DNA of 64,000 nucleotides from Halichondria panicea (GCF_963675165.1 NC_087377.1:14256198-14320197); one strand, 5' to 3'. Positions 24,259 through 36,614 are shown, counted from the first letter of the stretch. A program made the numbers and translations. The notes: generated by a model not told the origin, from the letters alone.

Positions 24259-26359
24259 CACAGGTGTAAACAATGTAAAAGTACACGAAGAACTGGACAC
24301 CATTTGGCACAGTAGAACTATGATCCAGGATACAGAGTGCTCTAGTAATTGTAACTGTCAGTCTACCTTAGCTTACAGAGAAGGTTGAGGTGAGAAACTT
24401 GCATGCATCATGATGTACAAGCTAAGGAAATCCATTGAAATTCACTAGCTTTATTCTACACACATTTATATCTCAGTACAAAATTGTCAGGTTTTTTTTT
24501 GCTTGGTTCTCGACAGTGTACTAGCTGAACAAGCTGAGCTCTGTGTGAAGATGGTTACCATAATTATGTTCAAGTGAAGAGGGTGTAGGAGTGCCCGATC
24601 ATGTCACGTCAGGCATTGATCATTGCTGGCTGGGAGGATTGTGTGGGACACGATCACCACAATATTAAGTACTCTTCGTGTACTATGCTGTAATTACAGC
24701 GCCAACTCTGACTGAGTGCCATTATTTAAGTCCTCCAACGGTTGCTGTAATTAAAAGATGTGATGTTAGATCCAAGGCAGTAGGCTTTTCTTTTATTATG
24801 CACATGCATTTGATTCGTACCGTAGAGCTGCTGTAAAATACAGAGACAAAAAATCAAACCGTACAGTAGATCCACTGCATACTACTATAGCTATAATAGC
24901 TGTGCGCTTAAGCGCCACCATAATATTTTTGGGAAGTGTTGGCTAGAGTAATCAGCACGGCACACACAGTTGGACATAGACAAAAGACAAAGCACATGGA
25001 CGGACTGACACACAGCTATAAATAGACAAGCTATAAATAGAAGAGACACGCAGGGCCTCCTTACAATAGAACAATAGAACAAAAGCACACATACAGGAAA
25101 CAATTAAGGGCTAATCATACATTCCTAACAAACACCATAGTAACTAACTAATAAGAATAAGTACAAGTGTTAAGTTTTTACAATAGGAAGTTTGTGTAAA
25201 AATGATTTGGAAGCTGTAAACTACGCTCACTGCACACTCAGTTTAAGGTGGTAAATTTCCAAAAATAAGTGTAACAGTTTCCTTTGAGGATAGAGTGGTG
25301 CGGGGGCCATTGTTTACCTTACGTTACACTTAGCTATACCATAGATAGTAAAGGAAAGGGATTGGAAACGCATTACGTGCACCAATGTTTTCAACAAAAG
25401 TTGGATGGTACAATCCTACTTACGATTTTTAATGTTATTCATTGTTAGTCAAAAGGTCATTTGTTGTTTTTTGAGCTATATTTTTGGACTTCAAGATCAT
25501 TCTTTCAGCGTTCAAGCCAATCAAGTAAGCTGTTTGGGTACATAAAAACATAAGCTTTCCAATGGTAGTGGTCCCATAAAGTTTGGATGGTGTATTGCAC
25601 CCCAAAAAGTGTTTTTAAACCTTGAAAGTTAGGGTGAGTTGTTTGCAGAAGCTCTATTACTCAATGTAAGGTATTATGGATTGTTTAAGTAAAAAATGTT
25701 GTACTATATAGTGACAATTTTGTGGAAGCTATTTCTCAAATAGACTTTTGCAGATTAGCTGTATTGTTTTATATTATTGTAGTACTCATGCTAGAATGTA
25801 GTATACAACTGATTTTGGAGTGATCAGGGCATCTATTCGTGATTTACAACAACTTTTATATCATGTTTTTTAATTAATTGTCTTTTTAGGATGTGAAGCA
25901 AAAAGCTCGTAAGAAAAGGTGCAAGTCCTCCTCAACCATTAACCAGATCCCACTCTCTCTCAACAAAACAAAAGCATCTAGGAAGACATGAATTCAACAA
26001 TGTCATCCATAAGACACGTAGTAACCTCACCTCATACTAAGTATACATGTACGTGTTTATTTTTGCTTGTGTGTGTATACACTGTTTTTGTTTTTATTCT
26101 CTCTGCAACCACTTTAATATTATAATTATAACATTCTTAGAGTACAATACACTTATCATGCTTATGATTAGTGTCAAGACTCTAGTTTAGTAAGATAATA
26201 AACACATTTTTGTCGTGAATAAAATAAATCTAGCTTTTTTGCTGATATGGATGCCATCATGAAGCCTTTATCCTTTAACCATAGATTGATGCTTCAACTA
26301 CACTGTCCACAGTATGAGCTTCTTGAGGTACTCCACAGCCTGAGCTTGAGCTTGTGGCA
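24259..26359. other. Long non-coding stretch
   Basis: About 2.1 kb with no exon that I can support. The minus-strand open frame at 24891-25103 is low-complexity hydrophobic and has no homologue that I recognise. This may be the body of a transposon whose ends are at 24190 and 30081. Confidence 0.35.
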
Positions 26360-26423
26360 CACTAGCCTCGAATCCACGCCGATTAAAATACGTATTTTAA
26401 TCGGCGTGGATTCGAGGCTAGTG
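26360..26423. repeat. 64-bp perfect palindrome with flanking direct repeat
   Basis: The two 32-nt arms meet at 26391/26392 with no loop (..gattaaaatac|gtattttaatc..). A 10-nt direct repeat gtggcacact occurs at 26354-26363 and 26421-26430, overlapping the ends. Related termini (cctcaaatccaggtcaatta near 50325 and gccgtattttaatcggcc near 50824) bound a longer element. The palindrome therefore looks like two terminal repeats joined with no interior. Confidence 0.9.
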
Positions 26424-26549
26424 GCACACTCATGCATGTATAAGGTAGTGTATACAGGGGAATGTGCTTCTATGTAGACACAATGAAAGGTGGAGGGTAC
26501 AGAAAATAAAGAAAATAAAGAGGATTAAGGGTACATACAAAGGTTCAGT

Positions 26550-28620
26550 TTATTGGTGGAGGTGGGTCTCCGAGATCACCAGGTCGATGGCCCCAGATCT
26601 AAAGGGGTGTCCACTTGACGATCTGGACCCTCTGATGGCTTGGATCGATGAGCGAAGGAGGGAAAAGGTTAGTCGGCAACGGAGCCAGCATAGTGTACTG
26701 CTATATGATTGGTCCCATTTAGATGCTAACATCAAAGCGAGTCTCTTGTAGAAGGTGGTTGCTTCACGAGCTAAGCCTCCTGTTGCAGAGAGGACTAATG
26801 GGGAAAAGGATGCCTGTTCGATGTCTAGAATTCTTTGTTCATAGGCCCTTTTCTTTATTTGCTCGTGCTTGCGGTAGACTGTTTGAGGGTCGGTGTGTCT
26901 GTTGGATGCAGCGTGTGGGTTAAATACCCTGACATCAAAATAAGTTCTTTCAAAGGAGCCACCCCATACTCCATTGGCTGCAATGTCTAGGCGTGCACCC
27001 GGTTGTATATTGGCACTTGCTCCTGCTAGGTTCTCCCCTGTAACCGGTAACAGTTCTGGTTCTGTGCACACGTTGTTGCAGACCTCACTAAGAAGATCTG
27101 CAGTCAAGTCTCTGATCTCATTATGCCGAATGGACGGAAAGCCGCCCTTCGCACAAGAGAGAGCGTGTTCTACTGTGAAGGAAGAACCACAGGCACATTT
27201 CGAGGGTAGCTTGTTTGGAGTCCAACCATATAACGCAGGGATAGGGCGTCTCTAAAGGCTTGTTTGTGGAGGGTGAAACCATGGGTTTTGAGCGGTAGGG
27301 TGGTTAGCCATGACGATGCACCCTTCTCTTTAGATAGATTGACAGATCTTTGCATGTTTGTAGAGAGTAGTGGCGTCAGTGTGTTGATGTCGTTCTTGGT
27401 TCTCTCTCTGTTTTGTTGGTCTACGGTAGATTTGGCCATTAGTGACTCCGAGATGATCTCCTGCCCATAGTGTGTGTCTTGTTTGATGATGTGATTACAG
27501 AGGGCAGATGTGACGAATAGGGAGGCATTGTATTCATGAGTAGCCTGTTTGGATGGTATACGGATACCTAGTCCACCTTCCCTTGCTGGAAGGGCAAAGA
27601 GTGTACATTCAGTGTCGTTTGGTGGAGGAGTACCTGTGAGGGAAGGAATTAGTTTCTTACGCAGAGCTTCGTCCAGCGGTGCCATTCTTTGACTCATGAT
27701 CCTGCTTGGTGTTGTGCGACACATATAGGTCCATTTGCTTGATAATCCATGGTTTAATGCAGAGTAGGCGGCGTGTGGCTGGGTGGTGGCAATATCTGCA
27801 AGGTTAGTCACGAGTGCAGACCCAGCTGGCAACTTTAGACTCAGCAAAGGACTCCATGTACCCTGGGGAGCCAATGGGTGATCCTAGGTAGGGTCTTCCA
27901 TCCGGAGTGACGTTCACACCAGTCTGGTGGAAGGTAGTGGACCCATGCAATGGTGTGGAATCCCTCCTTAGTAACCAACCATGTCTTTAGGGGGTTCGGG
28001 TAGTATCCAAAGGCTGGGCCTTCTTTGGTTAAGGTGTCCCACCACTCGCGTAGGTCAGATATCTTCCCCGCAGCTGCAGCATCGTCCGCATACCAAATTT
28101 GGGTGATGTTAGTGTTAGAGAGTTTTGTGATGAGGGGGATGCTGGCCAGAGCATACATGGGCATGGCAAGGGGGTCACCTTGTGTGGTGCCTTCTTGGGA
28201 GAGTAGGCGGTCTCCATCAACGTAAAGATCTGTGGGCTCTCTGTAGGTGTTGATGAGGATGGTGGCCAGTGCCGGGCAGAGTCTGCGTATGTTGTGGAGG
28301 GCAACTTTGCGGTTCAGTGAGTTAAATGCATTGGTAGCATCTGCTAGGAGAATGGCTTCATTGTTATCTGAATCAAGGCACCTTCTAGCTGCGTGTACAG
28401 CGGCTTCTATGCCCGACAACTGGCCTCCACAGAGTTGGATGCAGCCTGACGCTTCTTGGATGTCGTGTTTAATTAAGGACAGGGTAGCTTTGGCAATTAT
28501 TCTTCGTGCTGTGTCTCCTATGCCAATAGGGCGAACCCCAGGGTTTTTGTCGAGTGCAATGAGTCGACATGCCAGGAAAGGAAAGGGGCAATCAGGGGGG
28601 GGGGCTACATAGGAGGTGCA
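26550..28620 (-). mobile_element. Retroelement with reverse transcriptase, finger and nuclease-like domain
   Basis: Read from 28620 leftward: LIALDKNPGVRPIGIGDTAR, then RT motif A (LLADATNAFNSLN), motif B (QEGTTQGDPLAMPMYAL) and an intact catalytic box (IWYADDAAAAG near 28080). The thumb and linker follow (KLIPSLTGTPPPNDTE), then KGASSWLTTLPLKTHGFTLH. A frameshift near 27190-27230 falls within the finger region. The next pieces are SIRHNEIRDLTADLL, GARLDIAANGVWGG, YFDVRVFNPHAASN and WLRCRLTFSLLRSSI, ending at 26550. Frameshifts also occur near 27850 and at the G-run around 28597. The order suggests a non-LTR type with a restriction-like endonuclease, but a DIRS-type origin cannot be excluded without a search. 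Confidence 0.8.
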
Positions 28621-29994
28621 GAGTCTTCTCGCAACTATGGCAAGTTGGTGACAGAGTTCGTCTGACGCTCTCTTGAAAGAGGTACATAACCTCCGCCATT
28701 GGTATGCGTCCAGGCCGGAGGGTCCTGCAGAGCCAGAGGTGTGAAGTGCAGCTGAGCGAATGGAGGATTATAATAATAAGCAAATTGTATAATATTGTCA
28801 TTTCTTTAGCCAGATTGCGTTAGAATCAATCTCAGAGCATGTAATAACAAACATTTCTGGGGGAGTGCCCCAGACCCCCCATTGGGGCGCACCTATGGTG
28901 GCTGCCAGTGCGCAGTGCGCAGAGCGCACTGGTAATTCGTAACATCCATTCATTCAGCACCCCCCTCTCCCAAATCCTGGCTACGCCCCTGTGTGTCTCA
29001 AGTATTTTTCTATCTCAAGTACTTTTTTGTCAAGTATATACACAGTTGAGTTCAGTAGATGTGACCTTTACTTGTTCACATTCGTTCGTGGTTAATTCTA
29101 AAGCATTATTATGTCTGGCTAAATTATGTGTGTTGTGCAAGGCACTGACTATGCATATGGTATTCAATAGAGGAGATAGAACATGCACATGCAGGGCCGT
29201 AGATAGCTTAGGTTTGCAGGGGTGGCAAAATTACAGCTGAACATTTTTGCTAAAAAAAAGGTCATTCATATCCGTGATCTCGTATATTATACAGTACCTC
29301 CTTTGAGTGCTCATGATTACATGATTTCTCCCACACAGGGAGACAAGAGTCAAGATAAAATTGACATTGATGTATTATTATCATGTGTCAGTACATGTAT
29401 TGATTATGTGCTCAGTGTACATACCTTTACCGACATCGTCTCTGGTCTCTGAAACATTAATAGTAATTTTAAATAATTATGGGTCAAGCAATTAATGAAT
29501 GTTGGTTGACTCAAGATTGACAAAGAAAAAGAGTAAATAACAACAAAAAACACTGCATCTCTTATTAATTATTGAGCTTAGAAGATGACAGAAGCAAGCG
29601 TCCAAATCTTTGTACCATGCATATCATTGAGAGGAGGAGCACACCCTGTATATGTGTTGTGTGTGCATACATCAGAAGGTAATCCGAGTACAAAAGTAGA
29701 CGCTATATGCTCCCCTGCCATTATGATCATTTAGATGTACTGTGTATGTACTTCATATAAAGCTGCGCTGCTGACTAGATCTAAAAGGCAGCTAGCAGAT
29801 ATAGACTAGACATATAGATCTATTCATGCACTCCGGATCCATAATTTTAATATGATAATTTATAAGCATGAGAGCTTACATCAAACTCATTTCCTCTGCA
29901 GCAGTTCAGGTAGGGGTCCTTTGATCGTCTATAGCTATTAACGTTGCTTAATTCGCTTTCTCTGCTAAGAGAGCAAAGCTAAAATGAGAGTTTT
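28621..29994. other. Stretch with short repeats
   Basis: The remains of the retroelement 5' region run to about 28750. The segment at 28850-28990 has phrases common in MITE ends (gggggagtgccccagacccc, tggctacgcccctgtg). No gene supported up to 29994. Confidence 0.35.
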
Positions 29995-30081
29995 GTGTAG
30001 CCGCCATGTAAATTTTCGGGAGGTTGTCCTCCAAAAACTTTTTATGACGTAATGCGATGACGTCGATGCAACCGCTCTATA
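29995..30081. repeat. Right terminal repeat paired with 24190-24258
   Basis: Contains ggaggttgtcctccaaaaac followed by cgatgcaaccgctctatag, the inverse of the left copy, with about 20 bp of diverged sequence between the two blocks. Confidence 0.6.
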
Positions 30082-30464
30082 GCGAGAAATTTTCAAGGCA
30101 CTTATATTTCGTGGATTGGCCTCTAAAAGCATTTCGTTGCACAATGTTTTTCAATCCTTGATCTGATTGGTCAGGTCGGAAGGCCAAAAAAGTTCAGACT
30201 AAAGTGCTCAGACGGACTCTCCAAGGCTGGATGATTCATGAGACTACCCTTCTCCAAGTGAAAGCAGATCATCTGCATTGTATTATTATACACATTCATG
30301 CAGTTCTGTAATTTACTAGAGTCATAATTACTTACATCAATTAAAGTCTTCATCTTCTTCTGCAAGGGTCAGCAAAATCATCAGGGACAGCAGCATTAAA
30401 GCTATCAGTAGAACCATCATTGGCAGTGGTTGGATCATCAGGAATGGCAGGATCACACCAGGAG

Positions 30465-30868
30465 TAGGCCTGTGCCAAATATTCACATTATTTCACCTAT
30501 TATTCAAATTTTTTATTCGCACTTGATCATGCAGCCTATTATTCAACTTCAACAGCCCTATTATTCAAATTATTTAACATACACAGCAGTAAAATAAAGC
30601 ACCTATAAATTATATAGCACCAAAAAATGGGATTAAGTCATTATTTTTAGCAGCGAAATAACAAACTTTAGCACAAAAAATGTGGTTTCAACATTGATTG
30701 GACTAACAATAGATTTACTGCCATGTAAAATGTGGGCGTGTTTTGAGTTACTGCGTATGTGCAGCTCAATGAATATCATTAAACTATTTTCACAGTGCCT
30801 ATTATTCAAATTGTAAAAAGACCGCCCATTATTCAAAAAATTATTCCAGAATATTTGGCACAGGCCTA
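30465..30868. mobile_element. hAT-like MITE with 8-bp target duplication
   Basis: A 404-bp element with inverted ends taggcctgtgccaaatatt and its complement. It is flanked on both sides by accaggag (30457-30464 and 30869-30876), an 8-bp target duplication as made by hAT elements. The interior has repeated cctattattcaa blocks and no transposase. Fragments of the same family lie near 4620, 7890 and 20450. Confidence 0.88.
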
Positions 30869-31069
30869 ACCAGGAGGGACAGCAGCATTAGAGCCATATT
30901 AGGGTTGGTAATATAACGACTGCAGGTGACGGTGGTTTGACCATCAGGAGTAAACTCAGTAGCATGGTCTGTATGATTATACATGATTGTCATTCATACC
31001 TTCACTTGGTGGATTGTAGTAGTCTAGAGCTTTAATTATAGCCTAGACAAGTTACAGTCCCACTTGCAT

Positions 31070-32020
31070 TATTCAGCTTGAATATAGCATCTTTTGTCTA
31101 GCCTCTCAGCAATCTCATACGGACCAGTCCGATTTGGATCAAGTTTTCCTCCTTTCCTAGTTGTTTTTTGAAATTTCTCAACAACACTTTGTCTCTAAAG
31201 GAAGGAAGAACATGCTTGGCATCATAGATCCTCTTCTGCTTATTCTGAGCAACTTGACTTCAATGTTGGCTTTAGCTGCTGAGCGGATGTCTCTACAAAG
31301 TTCTACAACATGCAGTGTCATCGAAGGCGTCATTGGAAGAACTCACTTTGAGTTGTTTCATTTCAGTTGTGAGGACACAGCCTCACAGGACATTGTTTAC
31401 TAATTAATCATGTAGTAAACCACAAGTACTATACATGTAGTCTATAGACAATTTTAGTTAGGTTGAAGTAGAACATCCTAGATAATGCGTTTTGTTAGTA
31501 GAACGTTCTTAGAAACAGGTGTTTAGTATTTAAGTATTGAGTTTTGTTTGTTGAGATCCATCGAATTGACTGTGAAACTGTTATCTCAAATACTCTAAAT
31601 CCCCGATCCCTCACACACTTTGAGCTGTGTGGGTGCTGTTTCCAGCTCAATTGGAAGACATGGTTTGCGACCATATACAGAAGCTCAAAGGGAGTGTATT
31701 TCTTTGAGGCCTGTTTGGAAGTTCTGTAAGCAAACAGAACAGTTGATACACAAGTTTCATTCTTCTTCTGTCTCAACCACCTTCTGCAGTGACCGAATCA
31801 ATGTCTGGTTAAACCTCTCGTCTATAGACCGTTCGTTTGAGGGTGGTAAGCAGAAGATATTCGCTGATCAATATCAAGCTTCTCGCATGTTCGATATGAC
31901 CTTGTTGATAAATTCTCTTCCTTGATCAGACATGATGATTGAGGGGCAATTATAAATAATAAAAAGGTCATACAGAAATGCTTGAATTGTGACTGGTTTG
32001 TTGCTCTGCTGACTCTGCAT
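31070..32020 (-). mobile_element. Ty3/gypsy integrase remnant
   Basis: On the minus strand the order is: an integrase core end (KLDIDQRISSAYHPQTNGL near 31825-31880), then FAYRTSKQASKKYTPFELLY (near 31650-31730), and near 31090-31160 a GPF/Y-type module reading GKLDPNRTGPYEIAERLDK. Stops and indels separate the pieces. This is only the 3' end of pol. No LTR could be identified by eye. Confidence 0.8.
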
Positions 32021-32429
32021 GGGATACTCCAGGAGCCTATACTTCTCTGAGACTCCAGGCTTCTTTGTTGTGATCTTAGACTAGGACCTATAATATAGTA
32101 CGTACACTGTGCATGTCTCATGTACCACCTGTTCTCAAAATTAATGTTTCAGCATGCTTCCATGCAGTCTGGTATATAGTTTTATTGTTCCTGAGTTGCT
32201 GTGCTAGACAGCTCAGTCATACCCATCACTACATGCACTGCATTGTATCACTCTTCTGGATAATCATGTCACCAGCTGATGGTTTGCACTTTAGTGCTCT
32301 AGTTATTGTTGATAATTATAGTCATCGATCAACCCATGAAACTGATTGGGCTTTAAAAGAACAGTTAACTAGTAAACATTTTTCTTTCAATTGTCCCCCC
32401 CCCCTTTTCATGGATCCGCCCCTGTCTTC

Positions 32430-32755
32430 TCACTCTTGCAGCTACCAATAGGTAGCGTTCTAGTGCAGAGCTAACTACTAAGTAGGGTAGCAACACTCGA
32501 TCGGTGAACAAGTTTTGCTACGCACTCTTCTGCAATGGCATTCCAAGTAAGCAAAACTAGGCATAACTGAGAACGAAGCATTATTTTGCAAATCCACGAA
32601 TAAAAATCCAGAAGCCTATAGAATTTCTTCCTTGCACTTCATTGATCCTTGAGCAGCTGTAGCAGTCTACACAGACAGACAGACACACAAACACACTACC
32701 GTATTACCTCGCTTGCGCATGCGCACCAAAGCATAACTATTGCACAACAAAATTG
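32430..32755 (+). repeat. Dispersed exon-bearing repeat, copy 1
   Basis: Shares a fixed order with copies at 49040, 49625, 51690, 55310 (inverted) and 56840. The order is a 'ctcttgcagctaccaatag' block, then aatggcattccaagtaagca (a donor-like junction), then aatccacgaataaaaatcca, then a run of cacagacacacaaacacac, ending cctcgcttgcgcatgcgcac. Confidence 0.75.
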
Positions 32756-32808
32756 ATAATGGGTGTGGTGTCATCTGCAACACATTGAAGACCAGAGGAG
32801 GTACGACC

Positions 32809-33439
32809 AAGGGCGTATGAAGAGAAGAGGGCATGCAACTACTATCTATCAGAAAACAAATGGGCGGGGTCTTATATCTAAAGAATGCATTGCACGTGCA
32901 CCGTTTTTGTGCGTGCACGGTGAAGATATACGGAAACTTACAGAGAAAGTAGCTAAGCTAGCTAGCTAACATACTGCAGATGATTGTAGCTCTCTATATT
33001 AGTAGTAAATGATGCTAACAATGCTCAGTGACACTAGAAAGTGAGTAGCATAAGTCATACTAGAAGCAACAAGCCAGAAACCACAAACTTTGAGTTGTTG
33101 CCTCAAATCCTTGGTTTCTTTGACTCCTGTCTTGATGTAGCAGGTATAGCAATCATAGTGTTAAACTATTACGACTCATAAACTAACAGGACCTGTTATA
33201 CAAGAGAGATAAACAAGCTAATGGAAGAAAGTAGATAAAATGTGCCGACTCAGCAGCTTGGATGAGTTTAGAGTTTTTACATAGAAAACATAAGCTCACG
33301 TGAATCTTAATTAATCGTGACCAACCTCCTCTAGTTGGGCGGTTGACTAAATATAGCATATCCTGCTGACTCATCAGTTTTTTGACGCATACGCAGTTTA
33401 CATTGTGAGTTGCATGCCCTCTTCTCTTCATACGCCCTT
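32809..33439. mobile_element. Mutator-like MITE with 9-bp target duplication
   Basis: A 631-bp element with 31-bp perfect inverted ends (aagggcgtatgaagagaaga and complement). It is flanked by a direct repeat ggtacgacc at 32800-32808 and 33440-33448. Nine base pairs is the duplication size of Mutator-type elements. It is inserted in the left terminal repeat of the 10.9-kb element. Confidence 0.88.
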
Positions 33440-33657
33440 GGTACGACCTTTTGCTAATGAGTTACTCCCGTATTGCATTCCTGCAGCATGACAGGATGTC
33501 ACGCCCATATGATATTGGTATTTGTGGTTTCTCTAATCGCTCTCCGTATGCTCGCGTTATGCTCGCGCTCATGTATGGTTTCTCGTTCCAAGACTAATTG
33601 CACTTTAATACTTGTACACTGTACTGAGTACTGCTCTCTACTATTGCACTACCTGTC

Positions 33658-36614
33658 ATGGCTACAAAGAGACCAAGAGGCCCTCCTACAGGGCAAACTC
33701 CAAAGAAGCCTCCTAAAATCCCAAAGAATCCCAGTGGCAAACGCAATCGAAAACTAGTGTTTGACCATGAAGCCTCGGACATCTCAAAGAATGAAGGTGC
33801 TAGCTCTCAGGCAACAACCTATGAATCAGATTTTCAAATGGATATATATGTCAAACAAGTGATAACAGCCAACAAATTAATGTGCTTAGTACTCATGAGG
33901 TGGTAAAGTATGTAATTCCCTCCTTCTCAATACTAAATGTGAAGCTGCGACATGCCATAGTTACATTTGGATCAAGCAGTGAACAAATTGATGTTTTCTT
34001 TAATGAAAGTACTTGCCAAGTGGTATCCGACAGTTTCTCATTCTCAATTCAAGTGGAAAAGATGTGCACAGTAGAGGTACGCCAGTTATTAGCATAATTA
34101 TGATAACACCTTATTTTGTCAATGCAGCTGACTGAATTCAATAAAGCGGTTGAGGGTACTGAAGGATTGAACCTTGTTGACGACGATAATGTGATAATAA
34201 TTGGAGAGTGGACTATGCTGTATTCTGAGGATAATTGGCATGTGTCACAAGACTCCATTGACAACTTATCATCCTCTTCGTGTGAAAATTCTGAACCTGA
34301 AGGAGATACTACTCTACCCGTGCCTTCCATGCACACACACACAGTTGTGTTCAAAGTGATTGGTTGCACTAAGGAACCGCAGTACCAGTATATCCTTGAA
34401 AAGTGTCGAGATTTGTTGGAAGATGGACACTCCGTTTGTGTGAAACTTTCCCCAGAACCAGATAATATATTTGATCGCAAAGAAATTGCTTTCCTTTGTG
34501 AGGTGGAAAATAAATTTCAAAGAATCGGTTATGTAGTGAAGGAGGTGCAAGATGCAGTTCATGCAGCTTTAATTTCAAACGATATCACAAGAGTATCATT
34601 TAAAGGGAAGGTACCATGAAAAAATAAAGTTTTATTTTTTTGCCTTAAAATGTTCTTTGTGGGGTATAAAATAGCCCTGAGACAAAAAAATATTTTTCTG
34701 AAAATTAACTTTTCAGAGAAACAGGACTGTAGAAACACAATTTCTGGCTTAAAATGTTGCTTCCTGTTGTGGTCAAATGTGGGCGCGGTCAAACGTGACG
34801 TCAGAGTAGGCATTTGTGCTGCATGTAAAATGTATTCTGTGTGTGTTGAGTGTGTTGCAGCTGGTTGCTCCTTTACATCTAGCAGTCATACAGTTCTCTC
34901 AGTTGAAATATGAGTGGGAAAAACAAGTCCTATGTACCAGAGCTCACTGAAAAGCAACAGAATCCTGTTTTTGTGTACAGTGAAAACTCACAGATATGAC
35001 CTCCCTTGCTGCTCAGTTTGGGATCCAAAAGAGGAAGAAGCTGAGATCTGAGGTCTGGAGCCATTCTAACTGTTTTCTATAAGGCAGTTATTCAGAAATA
35101 AACTGCCATATCGTCCTGTAAAAAGAGAGGCCCTGAGATCAGAGTCATGGAATGGAGAGATAGCCCTATAGAGAAGTGCCCGGTCGGCCGCTGTATACGG
35201 AAAAGCGAGAACGGAGACAGGTTAATAGCTTCTGTTTTTGTTCAATCATGTATAATTATAATACCTCGCTGCAGTTGATACTTGATGCTTTACAAGAGAC
35301 AACCTCTCTATACCGTGACTCCTGCATGTAGACCCGGCATGCAACTGAGACTCCTGATCAGACTACATATGCATGCAGTACCTCTCTTCCTATTTTCATG
35401 TTGGAAACAACTTCAGCAAGGGTCTCATTGTCATGCAAAGACAAGTGAAACCAAAACTTGACGTGTTAATAATGTAAAGATTACCGATAGTAACTCAAAC
35501 CCCATCTAAATTATAAATTATAACTACCAAGGATGTCGATATTTAGTGTGAAGTGCTTGGACTCATGCATGGTGACTCTCCCCCTGTTGTTAAATCCCAT
35601 ACAACCTAATTTTGAGCCCAGCATCTTCTTCTCCTAAACGTTTGTCGCGACATTGACAAAAACGTAACTTTTAAATTGTCTCAAGAGTAATACACGTAAT
35701 ACAGGTTGAGTCAATAATCCTGCATGTGAAGAAGAAGGAAATTTGTTACGAATCGCAGCTATACTGCATGCACAGCTTGATAGAACAACTCGTATAATTA
35801 TATGTCTTCCAAGCCAGCCCCAGCACAACCGACTAGTTAAGAAAGTTATACCTTTCGCACTGATAAACTTACTGGTGTATACTTCATTCTCATCTGCCTC
35901 ACCATATCTGTGTTTGTGGGCAGTGTACGCCATCTGTAGCACCCACATATCAAGGATCAAATCCATCACACTGATTCTCTATTGGTATATACATTTCTAC
36001 ACAACGTACTACCGCATGCATTCACACCTGACACACTCAATTGCATGACTGTATACTTATACATATAGACCTAGTCTATATACTAATTAGTCAATTAATA
36101 TTTCCTATCCTGCCTTCATTGTCACCATCATCATCACCACTCGAACTAGCATGGGAAGGCTTTCTCGCTCATACAGATATGGCTCCACAGCGCTTGTTTT
36201 ATCTTCACTGCAGCTTTTTTCATGCTCAACAGATGAGAAGGAGTAGGAAAAACTCAACTGGCTTGAAAATCATAGCTAAAATCACATGTGTCTGTCAGTC
36301 AGACTCATGCAGCCACCAGTATGCATCAATTCAATGTTTACTAGTACCTACTCTGACGTCACGTTTGACCGCGCCCACATTTGACCTCAACAGGAAGTAA
36401 AATTTTAAGCCTTTCTTAACAATCCTGTTCCTCAGAAACTTTAATTTTAAAAAAAATTTTTTTGCATCAAGGTTATTTTATATCTCACAAAGAACATTTT
36501 AAGGCAAAAAAATAATATTTTATTTTTTCATGGTACCTTCCCTTTAAATGGATTAAATACGTGACCGATTGGTACAGATGTGGGCCCGGATTCTTCGCAG
36601 GTGTATATATGTAA
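33658..36614 (+). pseudogene. HIRAN-domain-like gene of the large transposon, interrupted
   Basis: The start at 33658 (MATKRPRGPPTGQTPKKPPK, basic and proline-rich) lies inside the left inverted repeat. Exon 1 runs to 34076 with an apparent 1-bp deletion in a T-run near 33831, after which the frame continues as INVLSTHEVVKYVIPSF. Exon 2 starts at 34128 (LTEFNKAVEGTEG). It includes VVFKVIGCTKEPQYQYILEK and VCVKLSPEPDNIFDRKEIAF ... RIGYVVKEV; the pattern EPDN-x-x-D...AI/EI...IGYV is that of HIRAN domains. The exon is split by a 1.94-kb insertion at 34604-36543 and resumes as WIKYVTDWYRCGPGFFAGVY with a stop at 36612-36614. HIRAN domains bind DNA ends in known proteins; the role here is inferred. 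Confidence 0.7.
34604..36543. mobile_element. TTAA-target transposon with about 210-bp inverted ends
   Basis: Long inverted ends (34604-34815 and about 36340-36543) start agggaaggtaccatgaaaaa and end with the complement. TTAA is duplicated at 34600-34603 and 36544-36547. The ends enclose about 1.5 kb without a recognisable transposase. TTAA duplication is typical of piggyBac and Kolobok elements. Without the element, the host exon reads straight through from SF to KWIKYV in frame, which confirms the borders. Confidence 0.88.

Noticed and set aside
24891-25103. Minus-strand 70-residue Cys-rich open frame
   Set aside because: The repeated phrase ctataaatagacaagctataaatag produces it; no splice sites or homologues are apparent.
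32667-32918. Minus-strand 83-residue open frame with Cys residues
   Set aside because: It spans the end of a dispersed repeat and the border of a MITE, so it is a chance frame.
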